DNA of 24,719 bases from a virus: positions 1 through 24,719 of IMG/VR virus record IMGVR_UViG_3300025012_000276. One strand, 5' to 3'. The translations under genes and the position numbers were made by a program. Shown here in pieces: positions 1 through 8,300 of the stretch (the stretch's first letter is position 1; each line of letters starts with the position of its first letter). The notes beneath the pieces were generated by a model. The model saw only the letters and a list, made by a program, of their open reading frames with translations. It did not search any database and was not told the origin of the DNA.

Positions 1-17
1 TACAAGCCTATGTAAAA

Positions 18-236
18 ATGGCAACCTGGGCGGACGTTCCACGAACCGAGGCAAAAGCGAAACTGCTCAGCTGCCTAAGCTGTGGAGGAGTGAAACCCGA
101 GGAGCGATTCAAAATCTGTGAGCAATGCGGCGTCCCCATCTGTCTTGACTGCACCACCAATCCCTGCTGGTATTGCGGAGAAGAACGTCGGGGACGAAGT
201 AGAGCGGATCAAGAAACGGGCCGGGGCAATACTTAG
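18..236 (+). CDS. Small eight-cysteine zinc-finger protein
   Basis: A 72-aa protein with four CxxC pairs: C19/C22, C34/C37, C42/C45 and C50/C53. The even spacing suggests two zinc ions held in a RING-like cross-brace or a double zinc ribbon. The family is not recognised. It sits where a small terminase subunit often lies, but nothing else suggests that role. There is no clear Shine-Dalgarno sequence before the ATG. The last 16 residues after C53-G54 are Arg-rich and low in information, while the terminase frame begins to look natural at about that point. The true C-terminus is therefore doubtful: the gene may overlap the terminase by over 100 nt, or the two may be joined by a frameshift. The Cys pattern makes the reading frame itself convincing up to about position 180. 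Confidence 0.65.
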   Translation: MATWADVPRTEAKAKLLSCLSCGGVKPEERFKICEQCGVPICLDCTTNPCWYCGEERRGRSRADQETGRGNT

Positions 237-1902
237 CTTCTTAGAGGCGAGGGAGGAGAAGGCGCAGGCAAAGGTCTGGAGGGCCGCGTTGCGCGTATTG
301 AATGGAGAGTTGGGGGAAGTGAAGGAGGAAGAGGTCATACAGGCGTGGCAGGAGGAACTGCTGCCCGCCTTCGTTCAGTTGAACGATAACCCGATGGGGT
401 ATTCGGGGTACTACGAGTTGGTGTGGGGCGAGGAGTGGCCGGAGCACTGCTGGGATTGGGCGAACCTTTATTACGAGGCACACGAGGAGGGGATGTACTC
501 GCTCATCGAAGCCTTTCGAGGCAGCATCAAGTCCACGTTCAATTCATTGTTCGTCAGCTTTCGCGTGGGCCATGAACCGGCCAAAATCAACCTTATAATC
601 TCGTCCAGCGACGACAAGGTGAAAGAGATCGGGGAACTGATCGCCAACGTGATCAAATACAACAAGGCGTGGCAGCGCATCTTCCCTCACGTGGTGCCGG
701 ACGAACAGGGGCATTGGAGCGTGGAGGCAGGATACAGCGTCTGGGACAATCGAGTGCCTTACCCGGAGTGGACGCAAAAGACGATGGTGGAGGGAGGGCG
801 CGCGCCCACGGTGAAGGTGGCGAGCTACAACAGCCAGTACCTGCCGGGGCCGCACCCGACAGGCGTGCTGATGATCGACGACATCCACACCGAAAAGAAC
901 TCGGAGTCGCAGCGGGAACTGCTGAGGGTGAAAAGTGTGGTAACGAGGATCCTCGTGCCTGTGATTGAACCGGAGACCTGGTTCTTGATAAACGGAACGC
1001 CCTTCAACTTTGCTGACGTCGTGGCCTGGGCCAAGATCAACAAGAGATTCAAGAGCATGAGCACGCCGGTGAGGAAAGAGGATGGGACACCGGCGTGGCC
1101 GCAGAAGTGGAACGAGGGCGCCATCGAGAGGCAGAGGGAAACGATGAACGATGACGTGGCCTTCGCACAGATGTACGAACTCAACCTAGAAAAGGCGAAG
1201 GGGCAGGTGCTAAAAAAGGTGTGGCTCGAACCCTACTTCCCCGCGGCCGAGACCAAACCGAAGGACTGGCTCGCCTTTGGCTTTATTGACTACACCTCGA
1301 CCTCGCGGCCTGATAAGCAACAGTCGGATTACTTTTCACTCGCTATCGGATTGCTGCCGCCGAGGTCACGATTTCTCTTGCTCGTGGACGGCATCTACGC
1401 CAGGCTGGACCAGGACGACGCCCAGGAACTGGCGGTGGCGAAGATACTGGAATACCCGAAGATGATGGTGGTGGGGGTGGAGGCGCTTTTCTCGGGGAAG
1501 GAATATCAAAACACGCTGGCCCAGAACCAATACCTGCTTTCAGCCGGCATCGTGCCGAGGGCGTGCCGGGGAGGGCCGTGGGCGAAATCGAAGGGCTACC
1601 GCTTCGAGAAGATTTTGGCTCCACGCTTCAAGAGTGGCATGGTCAGGATCACAGACGAGGAGAACGAATATCTGAACGCCCTCAAAAGCGAATGGGTGGG
1701 CTGGCAAGGGGACGCGCTGGCCGCGCTTGGACATGACGACGCCCTCGACACGGCCTTTGGCGCGTTGTGGATGGCAATGCCCTACCTGCCCGTGGACGAG
1801 TATTCGATCAACACCGTGGCCGAGACCTTGAATTTGGAGGCGGGCGGCGGGGAGCAGAAAGTGAAACCTGATGCTATGCTTCAAGCTTATGCGAGGAAAT
1901 GA
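118..1902 (+). CDS. terL: Terminase large subunit (DNA-packaging ATPase/nuclease)
   Basis: TerL pumps DNA into the prohead through the portal and cuts the concatemer. Numbered from the GTG at 118, an RGSIKST P-loop lies at R134-T140, in the RGxxKS form I recall from T7 gp19. The Walker B MIDD is at 252-255 with the acidic pair D254/D255, and the coupling motif NGTP is at 292-295. The RNase H-like nuclease domain follows: D391 (FIDY), D404 (QSDYF), E455 (VGVEA) and the HDDALD motif at 539-544. The 594-aa length is normal for TerL. The start is uncertain: GTG 118 has only a distant GAGGAG and lies deep inside the zinc-finger gene. TTG 145 and ATG 394 are in-frame alternatives, the last placing the P-loop near residue 48. 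The stop is next to the portal start, so the two are coupled. Confidence 0.93.
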   Translation: MSNAASPSVLTAPPIPAGIAEKNVGDEVERIKKRAGAILSFLEAREEKAQAKVWRAALRVLNGELGEVKEEEVIQAWQEELLPAFVQLNDNPMGYSGYYELVWGEEWPEHCWDWANLYYEAHEEGMYSLIEAFRGSIKSTFNSLFVSFRVGHEPAKINLIISSSDDKVKEIGELIANVIKYNKAWQRIFPHVVPDEQGHWSVEAGYSVWDNRVPYPEWTQKTMVEGGRAPTVKVASYNSQYLPGPHPTGVLMIDDIHTEKNSESQRELLRVKSVVTRILVPVIEPETWFLINGTPFNFADVVAWAKINKRFKSMSTPVRKEDGTPAWPQKWNEGAIERQRETMNDDVAFAQMYELNLEKAKGQVLKKVWLEPYFPAAETKPKDWLAFGFIDYTSTSRPDKQQSDYFSLAIGLLPPRSRFLLLVDGIYARLDQDDAQELAVAKILEYPKMMVVGVEALFSGKEYQNTLAQNQYLLSAGIVPRACRGGPWAKSKGYRFEKILAPRFKSGMVRITDEENEYLNALKSEWVGWQGDALAALGHDDALDTAFGALWMAMPYLPVDEYSINTVAETLNLEAGGGEQKVKPDAMLQAYARK

Positions 1903-1904
1903 CC

Positions 1905-3836
1905 ATGCCTGAGACCAAAGACTACTATCTCGGCCTCATCCGAGAAATGATCGACGATGACAAGGACAGGGACAAACTCGTTCAGAAGGTGGACGAAATC
2001 TTCTACATGGATTGGAAGATCGACGAGGACTTCCGCAAACTGGGAGTGAGAGAAATGATTGACTCCAGTGGCCACGACGTCGTCAACCAGGCCGCTGCCA
2101 TCTACTCCAAGTCCATGCCGATGATAACTATCTCGCCGCTTTCGAGCGCCAAGCTGACGCCGGAGCGGATCAACGACATCGAGACCTGGCTGAGGGCTAC
2201 GCTCGAACTGGCCTGGATGCGGCAAAACAACAACGGCTTACGGTCGCTGGTGCAATCCGTATTCCTGTACGACGAGATCATCACCCAGGTGAACTTTCTG
2301 CCCTGGCAGATAGAGGCGTGGAAGAGTTTTGGGCGTGACGTCCGCTCCATGCAGGAGACCCTGCGCTACGGGAACTTCTCGCTGCCCGTGCTGCATCCGG
2401 CTAATGTGCACGCGAGATATTCGGATAATATGGCCGAACGCCTCGTAACCGTGAGAGTGGACAAGATCGACAACTTGGTTGCGCGCTACGGGGAAACGCT
2501 GATGAAGCCATTGACCGACAGCGTGGGTTGGCAGAAGAGGCCAGCTAACAATAAGCTGAACGCGGGCATGCGCTATGCCACGCTTTATGATTACATTGAC
2601 CGTGAGGCGCACGTGATGCTCGCCACGCCATCGTCTACGTTCTCGGCAGCCAACGTCAACTCCGGCCTGGTGCTGATGAACCAGAAAAGAAAGGAGCCGT
2701 TCTTGCCCTATGCATCCAGGATTGGGGGAGGCCCGCCGATGCGCTCCGGCAAAGTGCAGCGGCTGCCCATGCTTTACCCCATTGTGGAGACGGGCATGTG
2801 GGAGGACGTGAACCTGCTCGATTCGCTCAACTTCTGGGACGCGACGAAGCGCATGGGAGCGCAGAGGTATTGGTACGAGGGCGTCGGCGGCGAGAAAGTC
2901 TTCATCAAGTATTTCACCCACGAAGACATTCTACGTATGCCTCCTGGTACTGTGCTTAACGAACTGCCCGTACCCCCGATTGACCAGAACATCGAATACT
3001 TGATCTCGAAACTGAGGGCGCGCATGGAAGCCAGCTCGATGTCCAATGTGCTGCGAGGCTACGAGCCACAATCCGGCGTGGCCTACGCAAGCATCAATCT
3101 GGCGGCGGCATCGGCCGTGAAACGGATCGGGCCGATGGTGAGGCTGGCGGAGAACGCCATCGCTGACATCTGCCGCGTGATGCTGGAATGGCACGCATTC
3201 ACCGGCACGCCTCTTTGGATGCCCGGCATGGAAGAAGTTATCCTGGCCCAAGACATTCCGGTGCAGACCCTCTACATCGACGTGAAGCTGGCCGAGGAAG
3301 ACGCGCTGGATAAGACCAGCAAGATGAACCAGGCGCTCATGGCTTACCGCGAGGGCCTGGTGGACCGGCGCGGGGCCATCGAACTGAGCGGCGAGACGAA
3401 CCCGGATAGTGTTGTCAATAAGGTCAGAAGCGACAGCTTCGAGAACGCGGCGATGGAGGCTGAGGTGGCTTCGTTCGCCGCCAACCAGCAGCTTATCAAC
3501 CAGATGAAGGCCGGGGGCTTCCCGATCATGGCGCAGAGATTGGCGGCGGGGGACCCGGTGGCGATGCAGATATTCCAGATGATGGAGCAGGTGGCGGCGC
3601 AGGCGACGCAGCAACCCGAGCTCGCGGGACAGCAAAATGGGCGAGGGCCTGTGGAACAGGGAACGCCCGCCAACCCAGAGAACGAATTGCAGGATATGAG
3701 AGGCGCGATGATGGAGGGCAGGGAGGGGCCGCTGTTCAACCGCGCCGAAGGCGGGATAACCAGCGAGGGTTCGGATGGCTTGGACACCTTCGAGGGCCGT
3801 ACCGGAACCGACCGCGCCGGCAATGAAATCCTATGA
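1905..3836 (+). CDS. Portal protein
   Basis: The portal is a dodecameric ring at one capsid vertex. It carries the terminase motor, admits DNA and anchors the tail. About 643 aa, rich in alternating helices and strands, placed directly after TerL, with a Gln/Asn/Gly-rich C-terminal tail after about residue 565 as in many portals. The call rests on position, size and general sequence character rather than on a single diagnostic motif. An ATG at 1899 also opens this frame, but GAGGA at 1893-1897 lies only 1 nt from it. That site is 7 nt from the ATG at 1905, so 1905 is preferred. The stop overlaps the next gene by 4 nt (ATGA), implying translational coupling. Packaging motor and portal are thus made from one message. 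Confidence 0.88.
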   Translation: MPETKDYYLGLIREMIDDDKDRDKLVQKVDEIFYMDWKIDEDFRKLGVREMIDSSGHDVVNQAAAIYSKSMPMITISPLSSAKLTPERINDIETWLRATLELAWMRQNNNGLRSLVQSVFLYDEIITQVNFLPWQIEAWKSFGRDVRSMQETLRYGNFSLPVLHPANVHARYSDNMAERLVTVRVDKIDNLVARYGETLMKPLTDSVGWQKRPANNKLNAGMRYATLYDYIDREAHVMLATPSSTFSAANVNSGLVLMNQKRKEPFLPYASRIGGGPPMRSGKVQRLPMLYPIVETGMWEDVNLLDSLNFWDATKRMGAQRYWYEGVGGEKVFIKYFTHEDILRMPPGTVLNELPVPPIDQNIEYLISKLRARMEASSMSNVLRGYEPQSGVAYASINLAAASAVKRIGPMVRLAENAIADICRVMLEWHAFTGTPLWMPGMEEVILAQDIPVQTLYIDVKLAEEDALDKTSKMNQALMAYREGLVDRRGAIELSGETNPDSVVNKVRSDSFENAAMEAEVASFAANQQLINQMKAGGFPIMAQRLAAGDPVAMQIFQMMEQVAAQATQQPELAGQQNGRGPVEQGTPANPENELQDMRGAMMEGREGPLFNRAEGGITSEGSDGLDTFEGRTGTDRAGNEIL

Positions 3837-4057
3837 GCGTGAGAGAGGATGAGGTCTTTCTTATTTCCGCACGCCTGGAGGCGCGCAAGGCGCACGCCGA
3901 GTTCCTCGCACGCCATTTCGAGGGCCGAGGAACACCCGCCCCGCACGGCCTCGACCCTTTCGCGCCGGAGATCACCGCGGCTTTGAAGTCGCTTCTCGCA
4001 CAACTACAGGCAAAGGTACAGGAACAGGTCGATGGGACAGAAGGTAGATTACCTTAG
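3833..4057 (+). CDS. Small helical protein, unknown function
   Basis: A 74-aa protein not recognised as a family. The ATG overlaps the portal stop in an ATGA junction and the end overlaps the next gene by 26 nt, so it is expressed by coupling within the packaging/portal group. Two predicted helices are apparent: a charged one at about residues 5-28 (many Arg, Glu and Ala) and an amphipathic one at about 44-65 (Leu/Ala/Gln), joined by a Pro/Gly linker. There is no signal peptide or cysteine. No good ribosome site precedes it, which fits coupling. Genes of this size beside the portal are often virion accessory or assembly factors, but nothing here proves that. Confidence 0.6.
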   Translation: MSVREDEVFLISARLEARKAHAEFLARHFEGRGTPAPHGLDPFAPEITAALKSLLAQLQAKVQEQVDGTEGRLP

Positions 4058-5390
4058 GTCGCTCCCGAAGTCGCTGCAACCCGAGGCGCAGAAACTTTTC
4101 GCGCAGGGGAAATCGGTTGACTTCGTAAGTAAGCAGCTTGGCTACTACGACGTGCCAAAAACCGTCACGGTGGGGGGCGGCCTCAGCACGCCATCTGACA
4201 TTGCAAACTATTATTATGGGGACCCACGCGCCTATGGCGCGATCCTGAATGACCCCCGCAATGCCCAGTTCATCAGTTACGACAGCGCCGGAAATATGTT
4301 CTTTAACTTGCAGCCGGGAGACCAGCTTTACCTGCCCTCGAGCTTCAGCGGCTACGTAAGCCCACGGACGGCGGGAGCGCAGCCCGTGCCTGGCGCGGCC
4401 ACCTACGCGGAGTTGCAAGCGGCCAAGGAAGCAGAGGAGGCAGCGGCAGCGGCAGCGGCAGCCCCAAGTTCCGGGGTGATGGGTTCGGGTTTGGAGAATG
4501 CCAACCTCCAGGCCCAATTAGGCATTGGAGTGGCATACCAAACCGCACCTTCGGGCAGACATGGGGTTGGCGCAAGGCCTCCGTGGGAAACCATGTCGGG
4601 CGGGGCCACAACTACAAGCACGGGCCTAAAATCAGAGGATTTACCCAAATACCAGCCGCCGCCTAAACTCGGAGCGGCTTACCAGACCTCGCCCTCGGGA
4701 CGCAGCGGTGTGGGCGCGCGGCCAGCGGGAGAGACAAACCAGGCTTACAACCAGGTCTACATCGAGACCTACAAGACATTCGTGGGCCAGGGCTTCGAGC
4801 CAGGCTACGCTGCTTATCGAGCCAAGATTGCCGCCAACTCTGCTAGTGGCGTTTCGGCTGTGGGAACAGCGCCCACTTCTCAGACGCCGCCCAAGACCGC
4901 CGCCGAATCCGTGGGACAGGTCACGGAGAGCTACGACGCCTTTGCTAATCAAAAGCAGGTCGAGGGAGACCTGACCAGACAAATCACAGAGGACGCCCGC
5001 CGTGTTGTCCAGGCTATTGAGTATGCTTTGCAAATTGGTGATCGCAACCAGATGCCTGTCACCATCGGGGAGGCGGTGACAAAGGTTCTTAGGGATTTCT
5101 ACGGGTACGCAACGGTAGAGGAGGCGATGAAACTGCTCGGTTATATTCAAGTGGCCAAAAATATCTGGTGGCGTCTTGATCCAACCGCGCCGGACAATGA
5201 CCTCAGCCTCTATTCCGCGGGCATCTCCTACGGCGGCGGGTCTGGCTTCAACTACTACGGCGGAGGCGGTGGAGGCTATGGTGGAGGCGGTGGTGGAGGT
5301 GGCTATGGTGGAGGTGGGCATGGCTCCGGATACTCCAACTATGGGAACGCGATCATGTGGGAGGCCTCCGCGCTCTTCGGGGGCAGGTAG
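4032..5390 (+). CDS. Probable virion protein with LysM-like module and Gly-rich tail
   Basis: 452 aa. Residues about 49-104 resemble a LysM peptidoglycan-binding module: an SDIANYYYGDP stretch, then AILND, and finally LQPGDQLYLP, matching the family's IA..YYG...ai...N...l.pGq.L.iP layout, although the first strand is weak. An Ala-rich segment (about 133-144) is encoded by a CAGCGG hexanucleotide run at 4441-4462. Two 20-residue repeats occur at 168-187 and 216-235. A helical region (about 300-380) precedes a Gly/Tyr-rich end (about 395-440) with runs of up to eight glycines. It sits between the portal and the giant ejection-type protein, which suggests a virion part that touches the cell wall at infection. 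Function is inferred only from LysM likeness and position. It could instead be an assembly protein with a degenerate module. Confidence 0.6.
   Translation: MGQKVDYLRSLPKSLQPEAQKLFAQGKSVDFVSKQLGYYDVPKTVTVGGGLSTPSDIANYYYGDPRAYGAILNDPRNAQFISYDSAGNMFFNLQPGDQLYLPSSFSGYVSPRTAGAQPVPGAATYAELQAAKEAEEAAAAAAAAPSSGVMGSGLENANLQAQLGIGVAYQTAPSGRHGVGARPPWETMSGGATTTSTGLKSEDLPKYQPPPKLGAAYQTSPSGRSGVGARPAGETNQAYNQVYIETYKTFVGQGFEPGYAAYRAKIAANSASGVSAVGTAPTSQTPPKTAAESVGQVTESYDAFANQKQVEGDLTRQITEDARRVVQAIEYALQIGDRNQMPVTIGEAVTKVLRDFYGYATVEEAMKLLGYIQVAKNIWWRLDPTAPDNDLSLYSAGISYGGGSGFNYYGGGGGGYGGGGGGGGYGGGGHGSGYSNYGNAIMWEASALFGGR
4533..4736 (+). repeat. Two-copy in-frame protein repeat
   Basis: Copies at 4533-4592 and 4677-4736 encode 20-residue units of the form AYQT(A/S)PSGR(H/S)GVGARP..ET, 144 nt apart. 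The unit is Gly/Arg/Pro-rich and likely extended. Fifteen or more of the 20 residues match, so this is an internal duplication rather than chance composition. Confidence 0.8.
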
Positions 5391-8300
5391 ATGGTAAGCT
5401 CCTATCAGCAACAGCAGCAAAGAAAGATAAAGGGCCTTTACGATGACACGCTTTACGGACAGCGGCTGTCTTTGTCGGGCGCAGCTGGCAGAACGTCCGA
5501 AACCCCCACGCTTTCCGCGGCCTCCAAGGCTAAACTTTCATCTGCGGTTGCCGGGACCGTCTCTCAGCCCAAACGACCTCCTCCTGGCTACGACAAGCTA
5601 ACCCCGCTCGAACAATCGTTCTCTGAGATATTTCCGGGTATTGCTCCCTGGATTTTGCGTGGGACCGGCGCGGTGGGCGGAGGGGTACTTGGCTTTGCCG
5701 TGGGAGGCCCGGTTGGGGCTGTCGTGGGAGGAGCGGCGGGCGCAACATTCATCGAGTCCATTCTGGACACGAAGGTTGGTGATTGGCTATTCAAGGGGTT
5801 GGATTACGGGGCAGAAGTTACAGAAAAAGCCATAGGGACGGCCTACCTCATCGCCAACGACGACCAGTTGGAGGCGCTGAGGGGGACACAAATGAAGGGC
5901 ACAAGCTCGCTGGCCTGGCTTGACATCGCTACAGATCCAAAAAAGCGAGCACTTTTCCTTTCGGCCTGGCGAGCCTCCAGCATGTTCTACGAGAGCATCG
6001 CCCCGAAGGACGTTGGGGGATTGCTCAAAGTCAGTCAGGCGCTTGGCGGCTTCGAGCAGTTCTCCCCCTTCGCCTCGGAAGAAGAAAAAGAACAAGTCCG
6101 TATAGAGCAGCAGGAGATATGGGGTGAGTGGGACACGTATTGGGGCGAACAGAAAGAGCACTGGCGGAAGGTGTTTGCCGGTGAACCGCTGCCTGACATC
6201 GGCGGCCTGCCGCAGCTTATCGCCATGCGTGAGCAGATATTCAGCGGGCGCGACCCCGATGAGGTATTGACGGAATACCAGCAATCCCTCGGCATGCTCG
6301 CCTTCCGCGGGCAAATGTTCGACAGCCTGGGCCATATCGTCGCCGATCCCATAAACTTCATTATGCCCAAACTAAAGCCGGTCGAGAAAGGCAAGGCTCT
6401 CACCGAATACGTGCTCGCCGCCAGGAAGGCGCCGCAGGTGACGCAGGCGGTGGATGACATCAAGCGGGCCCAGAAACTCTTCCTCGCCGCCGAGGACGTG
6501 GCCGAGAAATCGCGCCTGGCCGATGACATGGTGAGAATTGCCGATAGCCTGGAGACAGCCACCTTCAGCAAGATCGACGAACTCTCGGACATCACCCTGG
6601 GGCTAAAGAAAGCGGTGGAGAGCGGCGAGGGCTTGGACAAAGCGATTGGCAGGCTGGACGACATCATGCGCCGCTTCGACGAGGTGAAGGACGCCTCGCT
6701 GATGGAGCGCAAGGTGGCGGCGCTGTTTGGTGGAGACCCGCTCAACCCCCCGGATTACTACTTCAAGCTCACCAATGCCACAAAGAACATTCCTCTTGGG
6801 TCCCGCCTCGTGGGCGGCGTGCTGCGCTTTTTCACTCTCACCTCCGAATCGAGAGCGCGCATTTTCGTGAACAACATCTCGGACACGCTGCGCATCATCA
6901 CCGCCGAGGGCAACATTGCAGACCCCAGGACGCCGTACCTGTGGGTGCAGAATTTCGCCAAAGGCGCGGCAGGGGCATTTGGAGACAGGCTGGGGCATAT
7001 GTTCATCACCCCCGTGGGCAGGCACGTGCAGGCGGTTCTCAAAGCCTCGATGACCAAATTTGCCGAGGCCCTCACCGCCTACGACGCCCTCAAGACGCAG
7101 CGGGAAATGGCTTACACCATCGCCCGCTTGCTGGACGACAGCCCCGGCAACATTGTCAAGATGCTGCAAGCGGGCGAGTCCAACGCCGTGTTCCAGAGGC
7201 TGACGAAACTGGTGGGCACGCAGCCGGGCGTGAAGCTGCTGGACGACATCGGAGCGGGGCTGGTCAAGCAGCAAGACTTGGTGAAGCTGGGCGAGATACT
7301 GCGCTCGACAAAGAACAACATCATTCCCTGGACGCCAGAACTGCTGCGCGGCAAGATGCTCTCGGACATGCTGGAAGTGGCGGCAAAACTGGCGGAGACG
7401 CAGTTTGGGGTGAAAGAGATAGGCATATTCAGGAAAGCAACCGAGGCCATGAAGTCGGTCGAGAGCCTGCTGCTGCTGGGCTTGAACGGGCTTTACCCGG
7501 TCAACAACTTCTTCAACGGCGAACTGACCATGATCGCCCGCGGACTGTTCAACATGATGACCACCGATCAGGCACTGAAATATTGGGATGAGGCAGTTGG
7601 CTTCCGGCCCTCCAATCTGATGAAAGGCTTCGGTATCTCTGGCGAGGAAGCCATAGCAGGGGTATCGGACATCGAAAAGGCTGCCATGAAAATCCTGGAT
7701 GACGCACGCTGGGGAGATAACCAGAAGTTCCTCAAGACCGTCAGGGATGCGGCCAGGAAACCCAAGCTGGCTCGATCTATAGCGGCAATAACGGAGTCGA
7801 GGCAACGCCTGCGCGCCACCACCTCCGCACACATGAAAGTCTTTCCGCAGATCAAGAAGGGGATGATCTCGGGGATGGACGTGGCTGAACCGGGTTTGCG
7901 GGAGGCGCTGAACATCGGCGACCCCAATCTGGCGCGGGCCTTCGAGGAGGCCGTGCAGTCCTCGCTTTCCGTGAACGACATCGGCAAACTCCGCCAGACG
8001 AAGAACCTGAACTGGAACGTGGAGAGCATCATCCGGCAGGCGGGAGAGCAGTTGGGGATGCCGACCGAGACCCTGCGAATGTTCCTGGGCGAGGAGGTGC
8101 TGGAGGGATTGCGGCGTGTGGTGGACGACATCAAGTTGAACCCCACCGCCGAACGCATTTCCTCCGGCATCAGCGACATGAAGCGCACCTTTCAGGATGG
8201 ACTGGAGGCGGCTTACGTCAGGGAACTCGAATACCGCGCCGCCGAGTACGCGGCCAAGATCGAGACCGAAGGCATTCACGGCGTGGCGATGGTGTATGGC

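Noticed and set aside
1-15. TAC AAG CCT ATG TAA could be the last codons of an upstream gene.
   Set aside because: Only four sense codons are visible, too few to support a gene.
18-236. The zinc-finger protein as the small terminase subunit.
   Set aside because: Position fits, but it has no HTH or oligomerisation region and is short; no support beyond location.
3410-3425. TTGACA on the minus strand in the portal gene.
   Set aside because: No -10 box at 15-19 nt and no minus-strand gene downstream.
5260-5327. Gly-codon repeats as a possible CRISPR-like or minisatellite array.
   Set aside because: Irregular GGN runs with no spacer structure; simply a poly-Gly/Tyr protein tail.
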